From: Streptomyces griseochromogenes
Lineage (GTDB): Bacteria > Actinomycetota > Actinomycetes > Streptomycetales > Streptomycetaceae
Direction: 5' to 3'
Length of the DNA stretch: 64,000 nt
Assembly: GCF_001542625.1 (NCBI RefSeq)
Contig: NZ_CP016279.1
Coordinates: forward strand, 7,502,001 to 7,566,000
Shown: one piece after another, positions 35,413 to 42,420 of the stretch
How the letters are laid out: the number at the start of each line of letters is the position of its first letter
How positions within the stretch are numbered: the stretch's first letter is position 1
Made by a program: the position numbers and the translations under genes
The notes under the pieces: model-generated
Told to the model about the DNA's origin: nothing
Seen by the model: the letters and a program-made list of their open reading frames with translations, nothing else
Database searches by the model: none

Positions 35413-35994
35413 ATGACGAAGGCCACCGACGAGCAGCAAGTCGACAAGATCGCGCGATCGCTCAACCGCTACGAATGGGACCCCACGCAGGAGGAGATCA
35501 GCGTCGGAGACGCCTTCCTCAGGGAGTTGCAGAAAGACGACGAGGCAAGCCGGCCGTTCCCCCGTGGACCACAGGAGTGGGACAGGCTGCGTACAGAGGG
35601 GATGGTGGGTCTCGTCGCGAAGGTCGCCAGGATCGACAAGATACTGCTGCCGCTGTGGCGTGAGCGACTGCCCAGCGATTCGCCCATGATCGCTCTTCTT
35701 GAGATCTACGTCCGCGGTGCGCAGCCCATCCTGCATCATGCGGAGGACGTTCTCGCGGCCTGGCGAGGAGCCGTATGGCGGGGGCCCACCCAGGAGGAGA
35801 TCGCGTACGAGGCGCGTCGACTGCAGGCGTCGCCCGAGGAGGCAAGGACCATCTGGCGCTTCGAGGAGGCCCGCGACTGGGAGTCTCAACCGTCGCGGAG
35901 TGCCCTGTGGGAGGAACTGCTGCCGAAGTGGTCGTACCTGACGTCAGTGGCCTCGGTCGTGGCAGCCGCAGTAACCGGAGACGTCGAGTATTGA
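35413..35994 (+). CDS. Hypothetical helical protein
   Basis: A 193-aa mostly helical, charged protein (DEQQVDKIARSLNRYEWDPT, then ILLPLWRERLPSDSPMIALL). It ends with a small hydrophobic helix (YLTSVASVVAAAVTGDVEY) that might be a C-terminal tail anchor. The ATG has only a weak TAGGCTGG purine run upstream. No family recognised. Confidence 0.6.
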   Translation: MTKATDEQQVDKIARSLNRYEWDPTQEEISVGDAFLRELQKDDEASRPFPRGPQEWDRLRTEGMVGLVAKVARIDKILLPLWRERLPSDSPMIALLEIYVRGAQPILHHAEDVLAAWRGAVWRGPTQEEIAYEARRLQASPEEARTIWRFEEARDWESQPSRSALWEELLPKWSYLTSVASVVAAAVTGDVEY

Positions 35995-36107
35995 TGCGCC
36001 CGCTGTAGCTATCCGAGCTGAGACGGACGTGTCCGCCGCCCACACGCGGGAATGCCCGTCACCAGTGTTCGTGCTCTGCCAGCGCCGTGCAGAGCAACCA
36101 GTGTCGG

Positions 36108-36893
36108 TTAGGGCTCGAAGTAGGGCATGTCGCCGAAGTACAGGTCGCCGCGGTCTCTTTGAGGCGCGTCCGGCCATGAGGTGAGTTCGAAGTCTTCCAA
36201 ACGCACGATGAAGCGTCGGCCGTCTTCGACCAGGTCCAGCCGCTCCGGCGGCAACGGCACGTTCCAGTTCGGGGCCGGCTGGCGTTGCTTCATTTCCTTG
36301 GCCCGTTCCAACCACTGGGCGAGTTGGACGGCAAAATCGTCCGCGTTGGCTGTGCGCTCGGGCGGCGAAGGCATCTCCGGGCGATCACTGAGAGCCTCGA
36401 CTTGTTTGCGCCACCACCACATCCAGCAGTGAAGGAGGGCCGGAAACAGCTCGACTGGGGCGGCCGTCTCGCTTCTCATGGTGAGCAGCACGCCGTGCTC
36501 GTTGTCCAATCGCTCGAACGTCGATCGGAGCCCTACGCGGCAGGTGCGATCGTCAATAAGAGCTCCTGCCGCATCCACCACAACAAGTTGCGACATGAGC
36601 CTATCCACGACCAGTTCTGGGACCTCATCCCTCCGCACCCAAGCGGCAACGGCCGGGGACGTCTTCGAAGCACGGCTGAACGCCGCTACGCTGGCGACGT
36701 CTCCGTGCGGCCCTGCGTCAACTGCGGTGAGGAACGAACTCAGCAGTTGAGCATCGGGATTGGCGCCTGCCGCAGGATCGTGCCGGCTCAGGTGGATGGT
36801 CAGCACAGAGCCTGGTGTGGTGCCGCCGACAGCACGAGCGTCGATGCGGGCAACGCCCGCCCATGGTCGGTCACTTTGACGCGTTGGCTGCAT
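36108..36893 (-). CDS. Hypothetical protein with WWW and VPLPPERLD motif
   Basis: A 261-aa protein. ATG 36893 has GAGGAGGG upstream, better than the in-frame ATG at 36929. LLHCWMWWWRKQVEALSD precedes a helical region, then NWNVPLPPERLDLVEDGRR and FIVRLEDFEL. The latter resembles the C-terminal element of the protein at 33922, so the two may belong to one uncharacterised family. Function unknown. The following 36894-37147 shows no gene. Confidence 0.6.
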   Translation of the reverse strand: MQPTRQSDRPWAGVARIDARAVGGTTPGSVLTIHLSRHDPAAGANPDAQLLSSFLTAVDAGPHGDVASVAAFSRASKTSPAVAAWVRRDEVPELVVDRLMSQLVVVDAAGALIDDRTCRVGLRSTFERLDNEHGVLLTMRSETAAPVELFPALLHCWMWWWRKQVEALSDRPEMPSPPERTANADDFAVQLAQWLERAKEMKQRQPAPNWNVPLPPERLDLVEDGRRFIVRLEDFELTSWPDAPQRDRGDLYFGDMPYFEP

Positions 36894-37147
36894 CCGGCGC
36901 CCTCCTCTGTCCTCCTGGTAGCTCACCACCGTACGCGTACCCGTCGGGGGTTCTTGCCATGTGCCGGGCTGTGGTTGGTCCTGTTCCGTTCCCTAGCCGT
37001 TCTGCTCTCCAGAGGCTTCGGCAGATCAACGGGCAGAGAAGGCAACTCACAACTCAGGGAAGGTGCCGTCCGTATTCCTCGTGCAGGCAGAGTCATGCCG
37101 ACCCAGCTGGCCAAGGGGTGGGCAGCACGAAGAGCGGTCGCGTCGGT

Positions 37148-37178
37148 GCTCCGCCCCTCGCAGGTGCGGGGGCGGAGC
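37148..37178. terminator. Perfect GC-rich hairpin
   Basis: GCTCCGCCCC pairs with GGGGCGGAGC across an 11-base loop. It ends 11 bases before the ATG of the 25-codon ORF at 37190, so it could be a terminator for upstream transcription or could affect that start. Confidence 0.5.
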
Positions 37179-37189
37179 GATATCGAGCA

Positions 37190-37267
37190 ATGCAGCCAGC
37201 TGCTCGGATAGGACTCGCCTCACGGTACGGCAGTGAAGGTCAGCCGTACGCGCGGGAGTGCCCGTGA
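37190..37267 (+). CDS. 25-aa ORF, copy 1 of a duplicated small ORF
   Basis: A 26-codon frame (MQPAARIGLASRYGSEGQPY plus five residues). A second copy at 48999-49076 has the same length, 57 of 78 identical bases and 16 of 25 identical residues; similarity stops at the stop codon and extends only about five bases upstream of the ATG. No strong ribosome site is present. It may be a real micro-protein or part of a conserved DNA element. The IS21 target site begins 15 bases downstream. Confidence 0.4.
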   Translation: MQPAARIGLASRYGSEGQPYARECP

Positions 37268-37281
37268 GCCAGTGGCACAGT

Positions 37282-37289
37282 GTCCTGGG
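37282..37289. repeat. Target-site duplication, left copy
   Basis: GTCCTGGG directly abuts the left inverted repeat of the IS21 element and recurs at 40637-40644. Confidence 0.85.
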
Positions 37290-37347
37290 TGGCTCTGACG
37301 TTGTTCAGCGGCTCCAGCATGTTGGCTTCCAGCGGCCCCAGTTGGTG
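37290..37347. repeat. IS21 left terminal inverted repeat, 58 bp
   Basis: Identical over 58 bases to the reverse complement of 40579-40636; identity ends sharply after GTTGGTG. Confidence 0.92.
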
Positions 37348-37450
37348 GGTCGCACGGGCGCATTGATGGGTGGTGACGGGGCGAAGTGGCCCCACCTCGG
37401 CTCTTGCGGTGAGACGGTTCCTGTGGTTTCCGGCAGGGGCGGTGCTGCGG

Positions 37451-39082
37451 ATGTCTTTGTCCAAGCAAGAGCTGTTCGACCGGATCCGGCGGGACAGCTG
37501 GCAGCGGCAGCTGTCGATCCGCGCTCTGTCGAAGAAGTACGGCGTTCACCGCCGCCTCGTACGGGAGGCGCTTTCCTCGCCGGTGCCCACCCCGCGCCGC
37601 CGGGCGGTGAGGACGTCACCTCGGATGGAGCCGTACAAGAAGACGGTCGACGCCTGGCTGCGGGCTGATCTGGAGGCTCCGCGCAAGCAGCGGCACACCG
37701 TGCGGCGGATCGTGGCACGGATCGAGGAGGAGTTCGGCGAGGCGATCCCGTATCCGACGGTCCGGGACTTCGTCGCGGCCCGGCGCAAGGAGATCGCAGC
37801 CCAGGCGGGGGCGCCTGTTGAGGCGTTCGTGACCCGGCACAACGCACTCGGTGCAGACGCCGAGGTGGACTTCGGGGACGTCTATGTGGACGTTGCCGGC
37901 CAGCGCACCCGCTGCTATCTGTTCGCCTTCCGGCTGGCCTATTCCGGCAAGGCCGTGCACCGCATCTCACGCTCCTGCGGTCAGCAGGCGTTCTTCGAAG
38001 GACACGTCCACGCGCTGACCACGCTGGGCGGAGTGCCGGCCGGTCAGGTCCGCTACGACAACCTCACCCCGGCCGTGAAGAAGGTGATCTTCCGCAGCCG
38101 CTCGCGGGAGGAGAACCCGCGCTGGACCAACTTCCACGAGTACTACGGATTCACCCCGTTCTACTGCGAGCCGGGCCTGCGCGGCGCCCACGAGAAGGGC
38201 GGCGTCGAAGGCCAGGTCGGCTACTTCCGCCGCAACTACCTCACCCCGGTGCCGCAGGTGGACAGCCTGGACGAACTCAACGCCCGGTTAGCCGAGTTCG
38301 AGGCGAAGGAGGACGAGCGGCGGATCGGGGCGAGGATACGGACGATCGCGCAGGACTTCGCCCGCGAGGCAGGCCATCTGCTGCCGCTGCCGGACGATCC
38401 GTTCGCCACCGGCATCACGCTCACGCCCCGCGTCGACCGCTACGGCATGATCACCGTGAAGATGTGCCGGTACTCGGTCCCGGTCCGCTTCATTGACCGC
38501 AAGGTCACCGTCACGCTCACCTGTGACGAACTGACCGTCTATGACGGCCGACGGGAGATCGCCCGCCACCGGCGGCTGACCGTTCGCGGTGCCGAACACC
38601 TCGTGCTGGACCACTACTTGGAAGCCCTGCTGACCAAGCCGGGCGCCCTGGAACGCTCCGAGGCCCTCCACCAGGCCCGCACCGAGGGCACCTTCACGGC
38701 CGTCCACGAAGCGTTCTGGGCCGCGGCCAAGAAGGCCCTCGGAGACACCGAGGGAACGAAGGCCCTGGTCAAGGTGCTGTTGTTGCACCGCCACCAGCAG
38801 CACGCCGACGTGGTGACCGGACTTCGCGCGGCCCTCGCGGCGGGCACCTTCAACGAGGACGTCATCGCTCTGGAGGCACGCAAGGCGGCCCAGGCGGCCG
38901 GGCCGGCGCCGACCGTCACCGCCAGCGACCCGGCCCCGGAGCCGTTGGATCTCGACCCGGGCCAGGTCACGCCCCTGACTTCGCGCCGTCTCGCCCGTGC
39001 TTTGCCCGCCGACCAGCGTCCCCTGCCCCGCCTGGAGCAGTGGGACGAGTTGTTGCAGCTTCGCCGGAAGGACTCATCATGA
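37451..39082 (+). CDS. istA: IS21-family transposase IstA
   Basis: A 543-aa transposase. The N-terminal HTH (SIRALSKKYGVHRRLVREAL) binds the ends. The integrase-type catalytic core shows the first Asp in ADAEVDFGDVYVDV, the second in VRYDNLTP, and the Glu in AHEKGGVEGQVGYFRRNYL. A Mu-transposase-like C-terminal domain (ITVKMCRYSVPVRF) follows. ATG 37451 is chosen by similarity to the family start; the ribosome site is weak. It cuts and joins the element with help from IstB. Confidence 0.92.
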   Translation: MSLSKQELFDRIRRDSWQRQLSIRALSKKYGVHRRLVREALSSPVPTPRRRAVRTSPRMEPYKKTVDAWLRADLEAPRKQRHTVRRIVARIEEEFGEAIPYPTVRDFVAARRKEIAAQAGAPVEAFVTRHNALGADAEVDFGDVYVDVAGQRTRCYLFAFRLAYSGKAVHRISRSCGQQAFFEGHVHALTTLGGVPAGQVRYDNLTPAVKKVIFRSRSREENPRWTNFHEYYGFTPFYCEPGLRGAHEKGGVEGQVGYFRRNYLTPVPQVDSLDELNARLAEFEAKEDERRIGARIRTIAQDFAREAGHLLPLPDDPFATGITLTPRVDRYGMITVKMCRYSVPVRFIDRKVTVTLTCDELTVYDGRREIARHRRLTVRGAEHLVLDHYLEALLTKPGALERSEALHQARTEGTFTAVHEAFWAAAKKALGDTEGTKALVKVLLLHRHQQHADVVTGLRAALAAGTFNEDVIALEARKAAQAAGPAPTVTASDPAPEPLDLDPGQVTPLTSRRLARALPADQRPLPRLEQWDELLQLRRKDSS

Positions 39083-39864
39083 CCACCGCCCAGCACGCGC
39101 TGACCGCACAGGCATCCGATGCGGCGATCGACACCGCCTGCCGCCTGCTGCGGCTGCCCACCATGCGAGCCCAGGCCGCCGACACGATTGCCCGGGCCGA
39201 ACGCGAGGGCCTGTCCTATGCCGGGTTCCTCGCCGAGCTGTTGATGGCCGAGTGCGACGACCGGGACCGGCGCCGGGCCGAGCGCCGCATCCGGGCAGCT
39301 CGCTTCCCCCGCGAGAAGTCGCTGCGGGAGTTCGACTACAGCATCAATTCCAACGTCGATCCAGCGGTCATCCACAATCTCGCCACCTGCGAATGGATCG
39401 CCAAAGGTTACCCACTGTGTCTGATCGGGGACTCGGGCACAGGCAAGTCCCACCTGTTGATCGCGCTGGGCACCGCCGCCGCCATGGCCGGCTACCGCGT
39501 TCGCTACACCACCGCCGCCGCCCTCGTGAACGAGCTGGTCGAAGCGGCCGACGACAAGCAGCTGGGCAAGACCATCGCCCGCTACGGACGCGTCGACCTG
39601 CTCGAAATCGACGAACTCGGCTACCTTGAACTGGACCGCCGCGGCGCGGAAATGCTCTTCCAGGTTCTCACGGAGCGTGAGGAGAAGAACAGCATCGCGA
39701 TCGCCTCCAACGAAGCGTTCACCGGCTGGAGCCGGACCTTCACCGACCCGCGGCTCTGCGCGGCGATCGTGGACCGCCTCACCTTCAACGCCACCCTCAT
39801 CGAGACCGGCACCGAGTCCTACCGCTTGGCCAAGACCAAGGCCCGAGGCCGGGCCGACACATAG
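39079..39864 (+). CDS. istB: IS21 helper ATPase IstB
   Basis: A 261-aa DnaA/DnaC-like AAA+ ATPase. Walker A is LIGDSGTGKSHLLIALG and Walker B LLEIDELGYLEL; sensor residues lie in AIASNEAF. The N-terminal IstB helix bundle (LRLPTMRAQAADTIARAERE) is present. Its ATG overlaps the istA stop (ATGA). It selects target DNA and activates IstA. Confidence 0.92.
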   Translation: MTTAQHALTAQASDAAIDTACRLLRLPTMRAQAADTIARAEREGLSYAGFLAELLMAECDDRDRRRAERRIRAARFPREKSLREFDYSINSNVDPAVIHNLATCEWIAKGYPLCLIGDSGTGKSHLLIALGTAAAMAGYRVRYTTAAALVNELVEAADDKQLGKTIARYGRVDLLEIDELGYLELDRRGAEMLFQVLTEREEKNSIAIASNEAFTGWSRTFTDPRLCAAIVDRLTFNATLIETGTESYRLAKTKARGRADT

Positions 39865-40001
39865 GACACCACCGGCCGAGCCCGTGACCCCAGACTCGAA
39901 AAGGATCTGCGGCGGACGGATAAAGACGCTGGTCCCGGCCCGTTGTCAGTGGCCGCCCTTACGCTTCCGCGCGATCACTGACGAGCGACGGAGAGGCTGC
40001 C

Positions 40002-40493
40002 GTGACCACCGAGGACAAGACCATGAAGCGCATCGAGGAAGCCATGTTGCTGCAGCACACAGGCGACCTCGACGGTGCTCGGCAACGGTTCACCGAGATC
40101 TGGGAGGATATCGCCTCGGACGGCGATCCCTTCCACCGCTGCGTTCTCGCCCACTACATGGCCGATCTCCAGCAGGACCCGCAGGACGAACTGGCCTGGG
40201 ATCTACGCGCCCTGGACGCCGCAGCGTCGGTGACCGACGACCGGGCCAAGCAGCATGACTCGTCCTTGGCCATCCGCGGGTTCTACCCGTCCCTGCACCT
40301 CAACCTCGCAGCGGACTTCCACAAGCTCGGAGACACCACGCAGGCCCGCACGCACCTGGCCCAGGCCCAAGAGCACCTCGACGCGCTCAACGACGACGGC
40401 TACGGCCAGGGCATCCGGTCGGCAATACAACGGCTCGCCGGCCAGCTCGCCGAGGAAGATCCCACGACGCTGAAGAGCGCCGACACGAAGTAA
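40002..40493 (+). CDS. Passenger TPR-like protein inside the IS21 element
   Basis: A 163-aa helical protein. GTG 40002 has GGAGAGG six bases upstream. Repeated helix pairs (MLLQHTGDLDGARQRFTEIW, then HKLGDTTQARTHLAQAQEHL) look TPR-like, of the kind used to bind partners. It lies between istB and the right inverted repeat, followed by a hairpin, so it moves with the element. No transposition role is known for such a protein; it may be an acquired cargo gene. Confidence 0.75.
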   Translation: MTTEDKTMKRIEEAMLLQHTGDLDGARQRFTEIWEDIASDGDPFHRCVLAHYMADLQQDPQDELAWDLRALDAAASVTDDRAKQHDSSLAIRGFYPSLHLNLAADFHKLGDTTQARTHLAQAQEHLDALNDDGYGQGIRSAIQRLAGQLAEEDPTTLKSADTK

Positions 40494-40510
40494 TTCATCA
40501 CACCACAGTG

Positions 40511-40555
40511 CCTCAAGTGGTCCCATCGCAAGCCAATCCCCGGGGCCACTTGAGG
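40511..40555. terminator. Hairpin after the passenger gene
   Basis: CCTCAAGTGG (40511-40520) pairs with CCACTTGAGG (40546-40555), 18 bases after the passenger stop and inside the right end of the IS. Confidence 0.55.
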
Positions 40556-40578
40556 ACGTCCAGGCGGCCCAGGATCTT

Positions 40579-40636
40579 CACCAACTGGGGCCGCTGGAAG
40601 CCAACATGCTGGAGCCGCTGAACAACGTCAGAGCCA
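40579..40636. repeat. IS21 right terminal inverted repeat, 58 bp
   Basis: Exact reverse complement of 37290-37347. Confidence 0.92.
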
Positions 40637-40644
40637 GTCCTGGG
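40637..40644. repeat. Target-site duplication, right copy
   Basis: GTCCTGGG abuts the right end of the IS21 element, matching 37282-37289. Confidence 0.85.
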
Positions 40645-40666
40645 TGCGTTTCGGCTTTGCAGCCGG

Positions 40667-40909
40667 CCTGCTTTTCAGCTGCTGCCGGATCCGCTGGGGG
40701 AGGTCGTACGGTTCACGACGTCGTGGGGGTCCCGTACCTCTCTGGACGTTGTCCTCGTCAAGCCGGAACTGGTCGGTGAGATCGACGTGGACCGCGCCCA
40801 GGACCGGGGCGCCTGGCGTCACGCGGTGCGGTTCGTTCGGCTCCGGGAGGATATGGCGCCCGGAGACGTCGCGGCGTTCGGGGAGGGCGCGGGGCCGGCC
40901 GCCGGATGA
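40667..40909 (+). pseudogene. C-terminal fragment of an ATP-dependent DNA ligase
   Basis: An open frame without a start, ending at TGA 40909. LVKPELVGEIDVDRAQDRGA and WRHAVRFVRLREDMAPGDV match the end of the OB domain of actinobacterial ATP-dependent DNA ligases. The adenylation domain is absent, and the sequence left of the IS does not supply it, so the fragment predates or is independent of the insertion. It is a remnant, not a functional ligase. Confidence 0.6.
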
Positions 40910-41054
40910 CTCGCGCCGGTAAGCCGGAGGGACGCTCGGCGGCCTCGGCCGCCCGACAGGCCTCGCATATGACTCGAGCGTGGTGGCCGTAGCGGTGGGT
41001 AAGCCCCTGACACCGCGGGCAGTATCCGACAGGGCACCCCGGCCATGTGGCCAA
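40758..41054 (-). CDS. Possible small zinc-ribbon protein
   Basis: A 98-codon frame whose first half is convincing: GCPVGYCPRCQGLTHRYGHH and VICEACRAAEAAERP hold two C-x2-C pairs. The second half is Arg/Pro-rich and lies antisense to the ligase fragment, so the original end was probably lost in a rearrangement near 40910. Confidence 0.35.
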   Translation of the reverse strand: MATWPGCPVGYCPRCQGLTHRYGHHARVICEACRAAEAAERPSGLPARVIRRPAPRPPRTPRRLRAPYPPGAERTAPRDARRPGPGRGPRRSHRPVPA

Positions 41055-41090
41055 TGTACGTCCGCGCGCTCGTCCTGGCAGGAAGAACGC

Positions 41091-41528
41091 TTACGCCAAG
41101 TCCGTACCCAGTTGGGTGTCCGGCCGACAGAACTGGCACGGCTCGATGGTGGGGTCCGTCAGCGCGGCCCGGGCCTCGTCGGCTCTGATCCGATGTCGCG
41201 TGCCGTCGATCATCGTGCAGTCGGCCAGGTGGATAACGGCGGGCTCGGGCCCGTGCGGGGTGCGCTTCTGTTGGACGACGTATCCGGTACTCGTGGGCGG
41301 CGGGGCAAAGCCGGGCAGGAGGCCGCTGCCCTTCTTTCGGCGCCGCGGCGGTTGCTGCTGGACGGGACGTTCGGCGCGGGCGAGGGCGTTCTGTACGGCG
41401 TCCCGCTGCAGGCGTAGGTAGATGCCGATCGTGTCGTTCTCCGCGATCTGCCGTTCGAGGTGTGTGAGGATCGCCCGAAGCCGGGGCTGATCAGGCGGCA
41501 GCGGCGGGTCAGCTGGTGGTTCGGACAT
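41091..41528 (-). CDS. DUF6233-like protein
   Basis: A 145-aa protein (ATG 41528; a GTG at 41537 is also possible). The N-terminal helical part (RLRAILTHLERQIAENDTIG, then IYLRLQRDAVQNALARAE) is followed by a basic linker. The C-terminal TIEPCQFCRPDTQLG has a C-x2-C typical of the Streptomyces DUF6233 family. Function unknown. The gene overlaps the small gene upstream, a pairing seen elsewhere in streptomycetes (recollection). Confidence 0.7.
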   Translation of the reverse strand: MSEPPADPPLPPDQPRLRAILTHLERQIAENDTIGIYLRLQRDAVQNALARAERPVQQQPPRRRKKGSGLLPGFAPPPTSTGYVVQQKRTPHGPEPAVIHLADCTMIDGTRHRIRADEARAALTDPTIEPCQFCRPDTQLGTDLA

Positions 41529-41715
41529 GGCTTGCACCGTGCAGCGCCGCCCAGGCCTCAGACCGCCGGCCCTGCCAGTAGGGGTGGAACAGCACCTCTG
41601 CCGACAGGCGGATCAGTCGCCGCCGGAGCACGTTGCGCGGGCGCACAGCGAGTTGCCAGTAGGTGGCGTGCCACTCCTCGTGGGCTCGGGCGAGGTCGTT
41701 GGGAATCGGGCTCAC
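41509..41715 (-). CDS. 68-aa hypothetical protein paired with DUF6233
   Basis: GTG 41715 gives a start at VSPIPNDLARAHEEWHATYW, the usual form of this small Streptomyces family; a TTG at 41727 is in frame. The C-terminus contains LIRLSAEVLFHPYWQGRR. The gene overlaps the DUF6233 start. Function unknown. Confidence 0.6.
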   Translation of the reverse strand: MSPIPNDLARAHEEWHATYWQLAVRPRNVLRRRLIRLSAEVLFHPYWQGRRSEAWAALHGASHVRTTS

Positions 41716-42068
41716 AGCCGCATTCAATCAGGTGTTCGATTTTTGCCGCCAGCCGCCTGGCTGGCGTCCAGGTACATGCTGTTCGTGACGGCGAGGCTCA
41801 GCTCTGTGTGACCTGGAGCTTCCGCGCCGCCAGGAGCCAGGAGCCAGGAGCCAGCCAAGCGTCGTGGCAGCTGCGCCTGGGAGCGACTGTGGTCTGAGCC
41901 GAACGGCCTACTTGAGCTGGGCTCCCGTGTCGTATTCGGTGACGATCATTCTGATAGGCACGCCCGTTTGCGATGGCGCGCCTGTACGCCAGGCTCTGCC
42001 TTCGGCCGACAGCCATGCCTTCACTCATCAATACGGCCGAGAGCCTGCCAGTGGAGGAAGGAGATGCC
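41716..42068. other. Divergent intergenic region
   Basis: About 350 bases between the minus-strand DUF6233 pair and the plus-strand Trypco1 gene. It should hold promoters for both directions, but no convincing -35/-10 pair can be chosen. A 7-bp unit AGGAGCC is repeated three times in tandem near 41832-41852. Confidence 0.45.
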
Positions 42069-42416
42069 TTGAACCACTTGGCTCGGATTCCGCTGGAGGA
42101 CGGAGGCTGCGTGCTGATCGAGGCGTCGTCTGCAATGGATGGGCCAGTGAAGGCCGGCCGCATCAGTGAGGCTATCCATGACCTTCCGCAGGACCTTCAA
42201 GGGGCGTTGGAGCCGGTCACCAAAGCGGCACGTGCCACGCTCGAACAGCTGCGCAAGGCCGGTCCCCACGAGATTGCAGTCGAGTTCGGCGTTGACCTCG
42301 CGGTTGAGGCAGGAGCTGTCATCACCAAAACGGGTGCAAATGCTCACCTGCGCGTGACCGTCTTGTGGAAAGGGGGCGAGTCCCCGTCGCCCGACGGCGA
42401 GCGGGGATTGGACTGA
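42069..42416 (+). CDS. CU044_2847-type Trypco1 domain protein
   Basis: A 115-aa protein. TTG 42069 is chosen because GGAGGAAGGAG ends five bases upstream and the residues that follow ([20 protein letters not shown]) match the usual start of the family. The rest has the family hallmarks [20 protein letters not shown] and AHLRVTVLW. The Trypco1 domain is named for occurring next to trypsin-STAND proteins, and here its gene lies four bases upstream of one. It probably regulates or is cleaved by that protease. Confidence 0.75.
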   Translation: MNHLARIPLEDGGCVLIEASSAMDGPVKAGRISEAIHDLPQDLQGALEPVTKAARATLEQLRKAGPHEIAVEFGVDLAVEAGAVITKTGANAHLRVTVLWKGGESPSPDGERGLD

Positions 42417-42420
42417 TCCG

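Larger units (their letters stand above)
37290..40636 (+). mobile_element. IS21-family insertion sequence with passenger gene
   Basis: A 3,347-bp element bounded by perfect 58-bp inverted repeats that begin 5'-TGGCTCTGACG and end with CA, and flanked by the 8-bp duplication GTCCTGGG. It encodes istA and istB as a 4-base-overlapping pair and, inside the right repeat, an extra 163-aa TPR-like gene. Typical IS21 elements are about 2-2.5 kb with only istA and istB. Perfect repeats and an intact duplication suggest a recent insertion. Confidence 0.92.

Noticed and set aside
36285..37211. Plus-strand open frame across the region upstream of the IS
   Set aside because: It is antisense to a better gene at 36108-36893 with a strong ribosome site, and its product is low complexity.
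41830..41853. AGGAGCC tandem repeat as a CRISPR or iteron array
   Set aside because: Only three 7-bp units, no spacers, and no replication gene nearby.
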